In this document: one piece after another, positions 33,214 to 44,833 of the stretch
Layout: every line of letters begins with the position of its first letter
How positions within the stretch are numbered: the stretch's first letter is position 1
Assembly (NCBI GenBank): GCA_028583605.1
Contig: CM053337.1
Coordinates: forward strand, 27,080,162-27,144,161
Length of the DNA stretch: 64,000 bases
Direction: 5' to 3'
Source: Dastarcus helophoroides
Lineage: Eukaryota; Arthropoda; Insecta; Coleoptera; Bothrideridae
Translations under genes and position numbers: made by a program
Notes under the pieces: model-generated
Database searches by the model: none
What the model saw: the letters and a program-made list of their open reading frames with translations, nothing else
Told to the model about the DNA's origin: nothing

Positions 33214-33280
33214 TGAGAAACTCGTTAAGTCTGATCTAAAATGACCAAACTTAATTAATAGGATCTCATTAGATTTAATA

Positions 33281-34697
33281 CCGGGATATCAAAAATTATC
33301 TTGGTCAAGGGTGGTTGTGGAATGTAAAACGAGAGTCTTACTTTAAATTTTTGAATCTGTGTTGTTGTTCAGAATCTGTCAAGTCATTGTGCTGTGATTT
33401 TCTAATTCAGTTTTTGAATCATGCCTCTTACCACACAGCACAAAACTTTCATGATTGAAGCCTATTTCCGAACGGGTGCGCTAGTTAATGGAAATTGGCA
33501 ATACAGCCAACGTTTGTGTTTGGAAAATTTTCGAGAGCACTTCCCAAACGGGGCAATATTACCGGACAATTTTTATGCTTGCCTTACAAATTGTGTTGAA
33601 GTGTTTCGCGAGACTGGTGGTGTGACTCATAAAAAAGGTGCTGGTAGACCAAGAATTCCAGAAGAAGTTGTCAATGATATTCTTCAACGTATGGAAGAGG
33701 AGCCTGCAAAACCTTCAAAACGTCTTTGTCAGGAAATTGGACTTTCTTATGGAACATGTCTGAAGATTTTAAAGAAAGACTTGAACATGCATCCATATAA
33801 GATGCAAGCTTATCAAGCTCTTCTGCCCGCAGACCACCTCAGACGCCTTGCTTACTGCCATTGGTTTGTCAATAATTTAATGAATCACGATCTTCTGGAC
33901 TTAACTTTTTTTTTCTGACGAAGCGTGGTTCCACCTTTCGGGATACATCAATTCTCAAAATATGCGAATGTGGAGCAATGATAACCCTCATGTTTTTACT
34001 GAATCGCCACGACATGCTCAAAAAATTGGTGTTTGGATGGCAGTTTGTAGAAGAGGAATAATTGGGCCAATTTTTTTCGATTTCACCGTCAACGCAGAAA
34101 GGTACAGACACAACTTTTTGGCTGAATTTGTGCAACAGTTAAACGATGATGAACTTCGGTACTGTTATTTCCAGCACGACGGTGCAACAACACATACTAC
34201 ACGAGAAAATATTGCTTTCTCTGCGAGTTTTTTGATGACCGGCTGATAAGTTTGCATACAGAAGTTGAGTTTCCTTTGAGATCACCTTGTTTGACAATTA
34301 CGGACTATTTTATGTTTCCTTACTTAAAAAACAAGATTTTCGCAACTCCGGTAAATAAGTTGCAAGAACTGCAACAAAGAATTGTTCAGCAATGTGCAAC
34401 CATAACACCAGAAATGCTGCAAAACGCTTTTCGCAGCATGAGGAGGCGCGTCAACTTGTGTATCGAACAAAACGGAGGACATTTCCAACAATTACTGTAA
34501 TTTAGTTTTTCTTGTTGCTAAAACCGTTATTTCATAATTTGTAGTTCAATACTGTTTTAAAACTGAAATAAGTAGGTATGAAATTTGTAGGTTATTGATG
34601 ATGTCAGTGTGACAGTGACATTATTTCAAACGTAAAGTGAGACACACGTTTTACATTCTACAACCACCATTGACCAAGATAATTTTTGATATCCCGG
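33281..34697 (+). mobile_element. Tc1/mariner-superfamily element with 53-bp TIRs and TA target duplication
   Basis: The left end CCGGGATATCAAAAATTATC at 33281 is matched in inverse orientation at the right end, GATATCCCGG at 34697. About 50 bp of both arms agree, through TTGGTCAA, GGTGGTTGT and GTAAAACG. TA flanks both sides (33279-33280, 34698-34699). Total length is 1,417 bp. It sits in the 3' untranslated part of the pogo element, so it is younger than that element. Confidence 0.9.
33421..34500 (+). pseudogene. Tc1/mariner-superfamily transposase, two frameshifts
   Basis: Starts with ATG at 33421 (MPLTTQHKTFMIEAYFRTGA). HTH region to about residue 130 includes KKGAGRPRIPEEVV and LSYGTCLKILKKDLNMHPYK. 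Catalytic blocks: SDEAWFHLSGYINSQNMRMW (first Asp), CYFQHDGATTHTTRENIAF (second Asp) and SPCLTITDYFMFPYLKNKIF, where the third Asp is kept although the preceding SPD is SPC. C-terminus RRRVNLCIEQNGGHFQQLL. A frame change lies at the T-run near 33905 and another near 34215. Length, about 350 residues, is normal, so few changes separate this copy from an intact gene. Confidence 0.9.
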
Positions 34698-34971
34698 TAT
34701 AAGTATTGACAACGTTTTGTATTAATTAAGAAGTTAAATGCTTACTTGTTTTTATTAAGGCTTTATTAAGACACAGGGTTCCCAATAAGGACAAAGTGAC
34801 ATTTTAGTTATTTGTGTTCACAAAAGTGTGATTTTTGTTTCTAAAGCTATTTTGTTTCATTTAATACAAAGTTCAATAAATAAATATAAGTATTTCAAAT
34901 TACCGGTGCATTTTTATTATAAACCTGCTAGTTAGGTAATAAAAAAATTATGGTAGGCCTTTTTTGGTGAA

Positions 34972-35445
34972 CTTACAAAGCTCAAGTTAGGCCTACCCTA
35001 GAATATTGTTCTCATGTTTGCAGTTCAGCCCCAAAGCACATTTTAGATCTTTTGGATTCAATGCACAGAAGAGAGATTCACCTAATTGATGACGAAAGTT
35101 TGACCGATTCTCTCGAAACACTAGAGCACAAGCGGATGGTTGGTAACTTGTCTCTTTTCTACAAGAACTATCATGGGAGATGCTCGCAGGAATTAATAGG
35201 ATTGATCTCCCTAAGGGCAAGATTTTTGAGGCATACAAGACAATCGGAGACAACAAATTATTGTGCGGTCCAGCTTGACACAGAGAGGACTTCTGTCTAC
35301 GGAGAGTCTTATTTCTATAGAGCTTCCAAGCTGCGGAACTCGTTACCGTAAGGAATTTTCTCCAAAAATTACAACCTATCCTTGTTTAAGAAGACGGTTC
35401 ATCGCCATCTATCTTTGTTTCTGCATCCTTCTCGCAATGTTTTGA
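34972..35445 (+). pseudogene. Jockey-like LINE, 3' end of ORF2
   Basis: Plus-strand reading YKAQVRPTLEYCSHV, APKHILDLLDSMHRREIHLI, DDESLTDSLETLEHKRMVGN, LSLFYKNYHGRCSQELIGLI, FYRASKLRNSLP and the final basic stretch with RRFIAIYLC or, in another frame, KKTVHRHLSLFLHPSRNV. This is the conserved C-terminal domain of insect Jockey-group ORF2. It continues the rearranged element at 28861-30576. The A-rich sequence after 35470 may include its tail but merges with array DNA. Confidence 0.85.
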
Positions 35446-35479
35446 AGACATAATGGGGTTACCCTTTGCAAGTAGATTA

Positions 35480-35795
35480 AACTTTAAAAAAAAATCGAAA
35501 TTTAAAAAAAAATCGAAATTTCTTTGGTAAATTTTTCGAATTTCAAGAAATGGTGAAATTTCCAAAAAAAAAACGATGAAGTTTTAAATAAAAATTCGAA
35601 TGACAAATTCTTGTTTAACAGATGAAGTCGTATTTTATGAACAATTCCAAAATTTCAATAAAAAAAGAGAAAAGTTGTAGAAAAGTATACGAGATATGAA
35701 AAAAATAATAATTTCAAGGAAAGGATGAATATCCAAGAAGAAAATGAAATTTTTAGAAAAAGTTCCCTAGTTCAAAACAAATTTTCGGTGTGCTG
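35480..35795 (+). repeat. Degenerate A-rich array
   Basis: AAAAAATCGAAATTT units right after the LINE 3' end, ending at a head motif in reverse orientation (GACAGGCAAGCGCCCGACTC at about 35809-35828, then CTATTCTAGCTATG). Confidence 0.5.
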
Positions 35796-35945
35796 CATGA
35801 ACCAGGGACAGGCAAGCGCCCGACTCTATTCTAGCTATGTCTGTACTAAATTTACAAAAGGAATTCAAAATTTAGAGTCTGAGGTCGAAGTTTCTAAAAA
35901 AGTTCAGGAATTTTAAGACAGTTAAATCATTCCTGGGAAGAAGTA

Positions 35946-36440
35946 AAATTTATAATTTTTTTAAGGGATATAAATGCATTTTTCGAAAATACAAACACTA
36001 TTGTTACTACATGATGTGGAGGTGCTGCTCCCCGGCATAAAATAGAAGAAGAAGAATTTGGAAATTTTGCCAATATAAAAATACGCAAATGCGGAGATGC
36101 CTTAGTTCTTTGAACTTTCAGCCAGTCATTCTAAGAATATCATTTCTAAGAAAAATGTCCTGAAATCCCATTGTAACTTTTTTTTTTAACTAAAAATACG
36201 TTTCCAATAAATCTGGCTGATATGGAAGCAGTTCTAATAAGCTTCCATCCAAAAAAGGATCTGGCCGATTAACGTCGACCACCCTTAACAGTCATGCGTG
36301 GAGATCCATCCAATGAGCTGAAAAATTATCCTTGCTCGACTAAGCGGTTGGTTGAGCGCTTCCATCGGCCATTTTATAAAACGAGAACTACCATAGGCGG
36401 GGCCTAAAAGCCAGGAGCTAACGGCTGAAAATCCCTTCAC
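35946..36440. other. No recognised gene
   Basis: Less AT-rich than its surroundings at 36210-36440, with words such as CTTCCATCGGCCATTTTATA and GGCGGGGCCTAAAAGCCAGG. It may be a decayed repeat; no domain or structure was identified. Confidence 0.25.
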
Positions 36441-37165
36441 AGTCAAATGAACATCGAGATTTGTACTGTTCATACTTGGATGCGGTTAATTATTTTTTTG
36501 TGTGTGTGTGTATGTGTGCGCGTTTATGCCTCATTCAATTTGCAGTACGCCGTTAATACTCGCACGCATTGTTGGGCAGAGTTAACGAACAGTATTACAA
36601 CGCTTTCGCACGTTTCGATGCAATTAATTATGGAGTAAATTGTCGGCGTGAGGTGCGCCAGATTTAAATCTGGTGAATTTTTTGTGGTGCCTTGCCATAG
36701 GGAGCTCTTCCGGAGGGACTTGATCGGGCCGCCGCAAAAATGGATACAGGTAATTTTTTTCCAATGTTTGTTACTGAGGATCTCCTTTTATATTCGAATC
36801 AGCCGAACTTGGGCAATGTTTATTCTTATGAACACAGTAGTGGAAGACATATGAAACAAGAGTTGCGAATATTGAATTTTACACGAAAACGAATATTTCA
36901 TTTTTACGAAAAATCCCAAGGCATGTTGACTTTCATTTTTGGGGGTATCTGGGGGTTGTTAAACAAATGGAGAATAAATTCATTTTGTACAACAATAATA
37001 GAAATTTATTTGATCTCAGTTTTGATCGCATTTTTTAATGTGCTGAATTATTCAAAAGATGATGGTAAACTTTTTCTTTTAAATACTATCATTGGCGTAT
37101 ATAGAGGGAGGCCGGGTGGACCGTGCCCACCCCAGAGTATTAGGTTACCAACCCAAAAATAAAAC
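36441..37165 (+). other. Exon-like stretch, unassigned
   Basis: A GC-richer block at about 36520-36740 ends GCAAAAATGGATACAG|GTAATTT, a start-codon context followed at once by a good splice donor. This resembles a 5' exon. Reading on without splicing gives a 140-codon frame (36740-37162) with hydrophobic segments but no known domain. A short GT repeat lies at about 36500-36522. A GC-rich motif at 37092-37135 (CATTGGCGTATATAGAGG, CCGTGCCCACCCC) resembles the array head motif. Host exon or mobile DNA cannot be decided. Confidence 0.25.
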
Positions 37166-37394
37166 CCCGATATTTTATGATATCATAATAGAAATTATTT
37201 TAAAATTTCTTAAGTCTGAATCATGAAACAATCTGTGGCACAGTTATCCTTCGCACTACGAGATTCCAGGGATAAAAACGTGTGCTTTGTGACAAAGTGA
37301 CTCGACGCAATATTATAAAATAATATCATAAAGTACCTCTTTGGCCATAAATACTGCCGGATTAGACCCACTAACTCTATCTTCGATAATTCTA
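37166..37394. other. AT-rich spacer
   Basis: No gene, repeat or RNA recognised; the open frame on the minus strand here has no domain. Confidence 0.25.
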
Positions 37395-39715
37395 GTTTCA
37401 AATTAAAATTTTTGGAAAAAAAAACAGAAAATGTTTACAAATGGTTCACATTATAGAAAGAGAAAAAAAAATGAATTTTAAGTCGACATTTTGGGAGAAA
37501 AAAGGAAATCTTTGTATTAGACCAAAATTTTGAGAGAAGAGTTAAATTTTCAAGAATAGGTCGAATGTCAAACTTCAAACTTTGAAAAAACTGAAATACC
37601 TAACCAACAATATTTTCCTCAGAATATTATTTTATTTAAATTTTAATATAATCAAAAAGCTTTTTTTCTGAAATATTATTATTATTATTGTAGAAATTAT
37701 GACATTTTAGTAATATTTTGTTCCAATTTTGAAAAAATTAATCGAATTTTAAGAAAAATTCGAAATTTGGAGGAGGTAGGAATTTCCAAAAACTTCAAAT
37801 TTTGGGATATATCCTATTCCAAGAATAAAACGAATTTAGAGAAACAAGTGGAAATCTTTTTTTTTTTTTTGGTGGAACAGATATGTCCTTGGTTATGTTC
37901 TAAAGCGAATATATAAATCTTGTCCCCTGAAACCAAAAAATATTAAAAAATACAACAAAAATTGCTTTAACCCGTTTCAATAGCCAAGCTATCATCTTCA
38001 GAAAGATACTAATATGAGATATACCTCTCCGAAGATGATAGCTTGGTTATCGGAACGCGTTACAGCAACTTTTGTTGCATTTTTTATCTTTCTTGGTATC
38101 AGAGGACAAGATTTGTATAACAAGTGGAAATCCACAAGTCAAATTAAAAAATTAGAAACAACTGAACATTAATACAAACGAATTTCGAAAAATACTGTCA
38201 AAATCTCGAGAGAATGATTGACATTTCGATAAAATATTCAAATTTTCAAGAAAAGGAAAGAAAGAGCTGAAAAAGTAGAATTCTGAAAAAGTTATAATTT
38301 CGAGAAAAGGTCAAAATTTTCAGAACATCAAATTTCCTTCTGGAAAAATTTAAAAACTGTCAAAAAATCGAAAAAAGGCAAAATTTTCAAAGGTCAAATT
38401 TTGTGAAAAAAACGCCAAATTTCAAAAAAAAATTGCAACTTGGCAAAAATATTCTTTTCGAAATATTTACTTTTTTATTTAAATCTTAACATTATATTTA
38501 AATTTTGCTAAAGAAATTCAATTTTTTTTCACTAAATACAAAAATATTTTCTCAACATGGCTGCTTTTTTATTAACATTCCATATTCCATTCCGATTAAA
38601 GTTAGAGAATTTCGGGGAAAAAGTCTACAATTCCAGAAACATAAAATATTTCGAGATGGAAGTCGAAATGTCAAAAATAAGGAAAATTTTGAGATAGCTA
38701 CAATTGAAAATTTCCGGAAGGTGTAATTTTAAAAAGTCGAGATATATAAAAAAACATATTAAGAAAAATAGCAGAATTTCGAAACAACTTCAATACGTAT
38801 TGTGAAAAATGGCAAATTTTCGAAAAAAAACGATTTTTTAAATTTCGAATTTTTGATGAAAAGAAAACTTTTAAGAAAAAGGCAGATTTGAAGAAGAAAA
38901 GTCAAGATTTCGATAAAAAGACGAATTTCAAGCAGAGAGTCGAAACTTTCAGAAATATTTTGTATCAAATTTTGAGATATAAAATCAAGATTTCGAAAAA
39001 AAGCAAACTCTAAGTCAAAATTTTTGGAAAATTAGATTCTATAAGGTTGAAATTTTCATAAAAATCCAAATGTTAAAAGAAATAAAGAAATTTGTAGAGA
39101 TAGGCGAAATTTTGAAAAATCAGCTTGAAATATTCAAGTGAAACTTCAAAATTGAGAGGAAATTCGAAATTTTTCGGAGAATATCGAAAAAATTGAAAAT
39201 TTCGCACAGAAAGTTGATTTGATGAAAGTTAAATTTTGATAAAAAAGGTTTATTTTGAAAATTTTTGTTTTAAAAAAGACAAATTTTAAAGAAAAAATCA
39301 AAATTTTCAGATAAAAACAAACTTGGACGAAAATATTGAGATTTTTGGGAACCTAAAGGATTGGAGTTGAAAGAAATTCAAAATTTCTAAAAAAATACCA
39401 ATTTTGAGAAAACTATGGACATTTCGAAAAATACCACAAATGCAAAAACAGATTTTGAAAAAAAAATTGAAATTTCAAGAAAAAGATCGAAATTTTCAAA
39501 AAAATCAAAATTTCTAAAAAAATTTCCAAATTTTAAAAAAAATCGAAATTTTTCGAAGAGAGCCAACATGTGCCATAATTAAAGAATTTTTTTTTGAAAA
39601 ATCACGGAATGTGAAGAAAATTGAAATTATCGACATCGAAATTTCAAGATAAGTACGACTTCTGAAGAAAAAATGAAAATTTCAAATGAATATAATTTTT
39701 CGGCGACTTTAAGAG
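37395..39715 (+). repeat. Degenerate A-rich array
   Basis: About 2.3 kb of GAAAAA-GTCGAAATTT units, interrupted by inverted-repeat element copy b. It ends at a reverse-oriented head motif (CAGGGGGCAAGTGCCCTAGC at about 39717). Confidence 0.65.
37872..38120. repeat. Inverted-repeat element, copy b
   Basis: Starts GTGGAACAGATATGTCCTTG. The left half runs to ATCATCTTCAGAAAGATA, and the right half is its inversion, CCGAAGATGATAGCTTGG onward, ending GGACAAGATTTGTATAAC. The central right-half core is CCGAAGATGATAGC-TTG-GTTATCGGAACGCG. Stem pairs are G-C, A-U, U-A, A-U, G-U and C-G. It lies inside an A-rich array. Confidence 0.75.
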
Positions 39716-39959
39716 CCAGGGGGCAAGTGCCCTAGCCTGTCCTATTCTAAATGCGCCTATGAGTATACATAGTTTTAGCTACACAACTTGTATCATCTAT
39801 GTTAAATATGTCAAAAGATCGTCTGAATTTTTTTTTAATAATTCATGGAGATTGAAGACGATCTGTAAACTTAAATTGCAAGTTTAATCGTACGTCGTCC
39901 GTTAAGTACAATTCGGGTATAACTCATCGGATGTACTTAACAAATTTGGATATTATAAA

Positions 39960-40500
39960 ATCAAAATTTTTAAAAAATAATAAAGCAAAAACGTAATTTT
40001 CACTTTAAAGTAAAAAATTAACAAAAGTAAAAGCTGAAACTGTAAAAAATTCAAAATTAAAAAAATCGAACTTAATCCTTAAAATATTGAGAATCAGTTG
40101 AAATTTTGAGGTTAAATTCAAAATATTTGAAAGAAAATGAATCTAGAAATATTTAGAAAAAATCAATTATTTAAAAAATTGGAAATTTATTTAATAATTT
40201 TCTCGACATGTCGATTCTTAAGTGGAAGTGGTAAAGAAAAATATCCTTTGCAGAAAAATCTGACGTTATAGAAAATATTTAAATAATTAAGTCAAATATG
40301 AAGAGGAAATCTAAATTTAGGGTTTGTATTGAAAAATTTAGTTTTACATGTAAGTGTAAAATAGAATACTATCAAAAAAACTAAAATTCATTATTTAGAA
40401 AATAAAATGAAAATCGTTCTGAAATAACATTTTGATCATGATGTCAAAATTTTGGGGCAAAAAGTGAAAACTGCATTTCAAATCGCAATTTAGAAAAATA
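39960..40500 (+). repeat. Weak A-rich array
   Basis: More diverged array-type sequence, followed at 40540 by GGGGCCACCCCCCCCCTTGA and TAGATACGCTAATGAAT, which in reverse complement matches the head motif pattern. Confidence 0.4.
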
Positions 40501-41110
40501 TCACACTTTATTTCGTACATTTATCCGTCATCATTTTTAAGGGGCCACCCCCCCCCTTGAAAAAAATTGTAGATACGCTAATGAATAGGAAAAATCCGTA
40601 GGCGATAAATCTGGTGTTCGGGGCTGCTACTTTAATGCACCCTAGGCTTTAGATCCACCGGATAGGAAAGATGACAGGTAAACCCTATCTAACGAAGGCT
40701 ACGTAAGATGGCAGTGAACTACTTTGATAAAGTCAAAGTTTTTCATTGGAATATCCACATTTTTGCATTCTCATAATCAGTCGGCGGTCAAATTTTCGTC
40801 TCAAAAATATAGTTTTGTGCTATTAGATACATCACCAGTTAAGTTAGCCCAGATATAATTTCCTCTAGATCCTGGACTGACCCATCCATGTAATAGGCGA
40901 ACTAGACAAACGCCAAGGGCGCTGAAATTTTACTGGCTGCAGAAGTGTACAACAGAAGCAAAAAGAATTATGTCGTTTATAAATGGAAAGTAGACTCCTC
41001 CGAATTTTTTATAACAGATAAATGATTTTCTAACAGATAAGTGGTTTTTCAACAGATAAATGGATTTTTCATTGTGATAACTAGAGACTGGATTATATGG
41101 AACATAAAAA
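40501..41110. repeat. Unassigned sequence with a short AACAGATAAATG tandem
   Basis: Mostly unique sequence without a gene. At about 41010-41075 three units of AACAGATAAGTGGTTTTTC type follow one another with about 24-bp spacing. Confidence 0.35.
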
Positions 41111-41174
41111 ACTTGAAATATGCACGCAAAATGCTTAAAATATGTATAAAAAGTGTTAAGATATGCAACTGTAA

Positions 41175-41440
41175 TGTGCTATTAATTTTAACAAGTTTGC
41201 TTCTGATTTGAAGAAATTCCCTTTCCGCTTAAACAAATTTGCTTCTAATTGCTTCCAGTTTGAAGAGATTTACTTTTAATTTCAATAAGTTTGCTTTTAA
41301 TTTAAATAGGTTTGATTATAATTTAAACAAATTTCATATTAATTTCAATAAGTCTTAACAAATTTGTTTCTAATTTAAATAGATTTGCTTCTAATTTTTA
41401 CAAATTTGCTGTCAGTTTGAAAAATTTGCTTCCAATGTTG
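41175..41440 (-). repeat. Degenerate ~22-bp tandem, TTTGCTTCTAATTT unit
   Basis: About ten or more units built on AACAAATTTGCTTCTAATTT, with variants such as AATAAGTTTGCTTTTAATTT. It differs in sequence from the GTCGAAATTTT arrays and is confined to about 270 bp. Confidence 0.65.
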
Positions 41441-42060
41441 ACAAAATCCTAGTATGTTTAAAAGTTTTTCTCGAAATTTGGTTTTTTCTCTCAAAGTCAA
41501 TTTAATTTAATAAATTCTGAATTTTGTTTTGTTCTAACTTTGTGAAGATTCGAAATTTTTTTAACAAATTTCAAAATGGATTCACTTTTTTGAAAAAATT
41601 GTCCTTCATCCAAGACGTTGATTTGTTTTTTTTTTAATTTCGACTTTGAAAGTTTTATTTGTTTTAGTTTCGACTTTTTTTGAGTATTTCAAACTTTTTC
41701 GAACATCTCGTCTTCTTTTCAAAATAGAGACTTCAAAAGGTCTAGTTTTTAAAACTGGGACTTTCAAAATTGCGAATTTAAAAATTCAACATTTTTTTGA
41801 TTTTTTTTTTAAATTTTTATCTTTATTTGAAGTGTTTTGAATTTTTTTTGAAGTTGTTTTGAAAGGTCTCAATTTTTTAAGTTCACTCTTAGGAATTTCG
41901 ATTGTTTAAAACATTTGGAAGTTATAAAAATATTTTTTTTTTAATTTCGAGATTTTTTAATAATTTCGAATGTTCTAAAAATCGTATATTTTCGTCAAAA
42001 TATAGCATTTACAATACTTTAAATCCCTCTGAATGTCGAAATTTTCTTATTATTTTAAGA
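41441..42060 (-). repeat. Degenerate T-rich array
   Basis: TTTTCTCGAAATTTGG-type units with T on the plus strand; at about 42060 the orientation flips to A-rich. Confidence 0.5.
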
Positions 42061-43545
42061 AAAAATGACAAGTTTTCGAAAGCAGATGATTTTTGAATGC
42101 AAATATAAAAAGTAAAATTTTGAGAATGAATTCGAATTTCAGGAAAAACACTTATTTTAAGAGAAAAGAACAAAATTTCAAGTAAAAGATTAATTTTGTT
42201 GAAAAAGTTAAAATTTTTAGAAATTTTAGGAACTTAGTCAAACATCTGAAAATTCAAATCCTAAGAGATCTAATTTTTTATAAAAAAAACTAAAATAACG
42301 GAATTTAAAAAAAATGGGGAAAATTTTGGGAAGAACAGAAATTTCGAGGGTCGAATATTCAGAAAAAATTTAAATTTTCCAAAGAGAGTCTTTTAAAAAC
42401 AATTGGAATTTTGGAATAAAATGCAAAAAAGAGTATTCCGAGCAAAAAGACGAAACTTTGAGAAAACAATAGAAATTTCCCACAGAAAGATAAATTTAAA
42501 AAAAAAATAGTAAAATTTGAGAATATTTGTCTATGAAAAAGTTGAGTTTTGAACAAAACAAAATCGAAGTTTTAAATAAATGATTAATTTTGAAGAAAAT
42601 GTTGTGATTTCTAAGACCATAATCAATATGATGCTGACCTAAAGGTCGAAATTTTTAAAAGACGATTTTTGAGAAAAGTGTCAATATTCAGAAAAAAGAC
42701 GAGTTTCAAGGAAAAAATCCAAAATTTTAAAAACAAATTTTGAAAAGAAAATGAAAATTTTGAAAAGAAAATAAAAATTTCGAGAAAAAGATCGAATTTC
42801 GAGAAAAAGACAAATTTTGAATAAAAGTAGTCCTTCAAGAAATATTAAATACTGAATTTTAAGATAAACATTAAAATTTCTAGAAAAAGTTAAATTTTAA
42901 GCAAATAGTGAAATATCTATAAATTCTAATTCTAGCAGGTAGAAAATTTTAAAAAAGGATCCAATGTTAAAAAATTAACGTTTTGAAAAAGACGAAATTT
43001 CGAGAAAAACCCTGAAATTAAGAAACGAAACTCTGAGAGAAGGTCATCTTTTAAGAAAGAAATTTCAAGGAAATAATCTCAGGGACTTAAATTTAAAAAA
43101 AAAAATGGGTAAATTTTGAGAAAAACTTTAAATGTTCCGGTTAAATATTTTTGAGTGTTTAATTGAGAGGGAGACAAGTGCCCCACCATAACGTCGAAAA
43201 ATGTCCAATATTAAGATAAATGTTTTAAGAAACAAGTTGGAATTTTCAAAAAAGTGGATTTAACAAAATCTTGAAAACCTTGAAATTTCCAAAGCAAATT
43301 TGTTAGGCTTTTGTCTTATTACAAATTTCAAAGATTCTAAACAAATTTGTTCAAAATTTTTACTTTTTTATCAAAAGATCGACCAAATTTTGAGAAAAAG
43401 GCAACTTTTGTTAAAAAAATTAGAAATTTGCAGAAATTCAGATTTTAAAAAGTGGAACATTTCGGAAAAGATCGAAATTTAAGAAATGAAATGAAAATAA
43501 AAATTCAAAATTTTAATGACATCAGAAATGAAAGACAAAATTTAC
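42061..43545 (+). repeat. Degenerate A-rich array
   Basis: GAAAAAGTTAAAATTTT and GAAAAAGACGAAATTTC units for 1.5 kb. A head-like motif in reverse orientation (GAGAGGGAGACAAGTGCCCC at about 43164) lies inside it. Confidence 0.6.
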
Positions 43546-43860
43546 AAAAAGAGCAGAATTTTGAAAAACTACTAAAAGTATTCGACGTTTCCCTCACAAT
43601 CGTACAGGAGGTTTCTTCAGGAACAAAAAAATAATAAATGAAAATTACAAAAAATTATAAGAAAAATATAAAAGGAAGGAAAAAACAAAAGCCAAATTCA
43701 AAAGAGCACAGCATGATTTCGGTATATCCACCATACCAAAGGCGAAACTTTTCTGAATTAATAATTGCTACAAAGACAGGGCTGTTTAGATAGAAGAGCA
43801 CGGTAACTCAGTATGTCCCCATACCAGAGGCGAAACTCTCAAAAAAAAAACTTATTCGGA
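43546..43860. repeat. Dispersed repeat family 2, copy A
   Basis: Shares its order with 49870-50280: CTACTAAAAGTATTCGACG, CAATCGTACAGGAGG, TTCTTCAGGAACAAA, a purine-rich linker, then AGAGCAC...TCCACCATACCA...GGCGAAAC units about 91 bp apart. On the minus strand it reads CTGAAGA, a hairpin with CCUC/GAGG, then GAAACG. Confidence 0.65.
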
Positions 43861-44830
43861 GTTAAAAACTCAAAAAATTAAGAATATGTATATTTAAAAC
43901 CTTAGACTTTAATAAGGCTACTGCCGAATTCCTAAAGAAACCTTTCTAATGGACTTAAATTCTCAAGAAATACAAGAAGCATGTAGAGTTAAATTCTCAA
44001 TAGAACTTATGTACAATCGCAAATTCCAAAAAAGAACTTTTGCAGTAATATCAGATCAGAAAACCCAGAACGAACATCTATAATATTAAATTCTAAAAGA
44101 AATTCACATGAAGCTTTAAATTCTTCAGGAGATCTATGGGATGCATGGGATCCACTGCTGTCGCAAAATGCTGTTAAAGAAAATTCCAAAATTAACACAA
44201 ATCGTTTTTACTTGCGAAATTCAACTTTTCTGTTTACTATTTTTTTTAAGTGCCTATTAGTTTATTACTATTTCTTGTGCTTACCTTCCCTGTTACTTTA
44301 AAAATCCTGCAACAAACTTTTAAAAGGAATTAGCCTGCTTCCGAAATGTTGCCAGAAAAAGTTTTGTTCTATTTTATTGAATTTATTTAGTTAAAGTCAC
44401 CACCTTGCATACATTTTTACAGATACACAAGTTAGTGAGTACAATGCACTTTCATTCTAGTATCAGCTTATTGCTAATTGTGTTTACGTATAAGTTTACC
44501 TAACGATAAAAAGGGGCATTAGACGTGTATATCGGAAAAACACTTCTCCATGCGTGACTGAAATGTAATAGTTTAGCTGTAACTCACAAACTAAATATGA
44601 GACACTTTGTAGCTTGAGCGAAAGGCTAATTTTTTAAATGTAACACCAGCTTCGATAATTTAAAATTTTAATAAGTAAATGACACCTGAATTAGTGTAAT
44701 CTGATAAAATATAGAAATAATTATTCAATAGTATTATGACTGATTCATTAGCTGACCAGCGGTAATGACTTCTTGCAGGAGACCTGTCTTTGTTTTCAGA
44801 TTGAGCAAGATTATTTTTTCCACAAGTTAG
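43861..44830. other. No recognised gene
   Basis: AT-rich, mostly unique sequence. The open frame at 44007-44198 on the minus strand has no domain. Confidence 0.3.
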
Positions 44831-44833
44831 TCT

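Larger units (their letters stand above)
30580..34971 (+). mobile_element. pogo-superfamily element, interrupted
   Basis: The stretch between the inverted Jockey segment and its 3' end holds a pogo-type transposase (31454-33213), a MITE near its 5' side and a Tc1/mariner-superfamily element near its 3' side. Its ends are uncertain. GAGTCAAATAAAGCCTATG near 30583 resembles the reverse complement of GTAGGCCTTTTTTGGTGAAC near 34950 and may be the terminal repeats. Confidence 0.5.

Noticed and set aside
37872..38120. Inverted-repeat elements interpreted as tRNA or miRNA genes
   Set aside because: No cloverleaf or anticodon pattern; the mirror halves are long and multi-copy, pointing to a mobile or repeated element.
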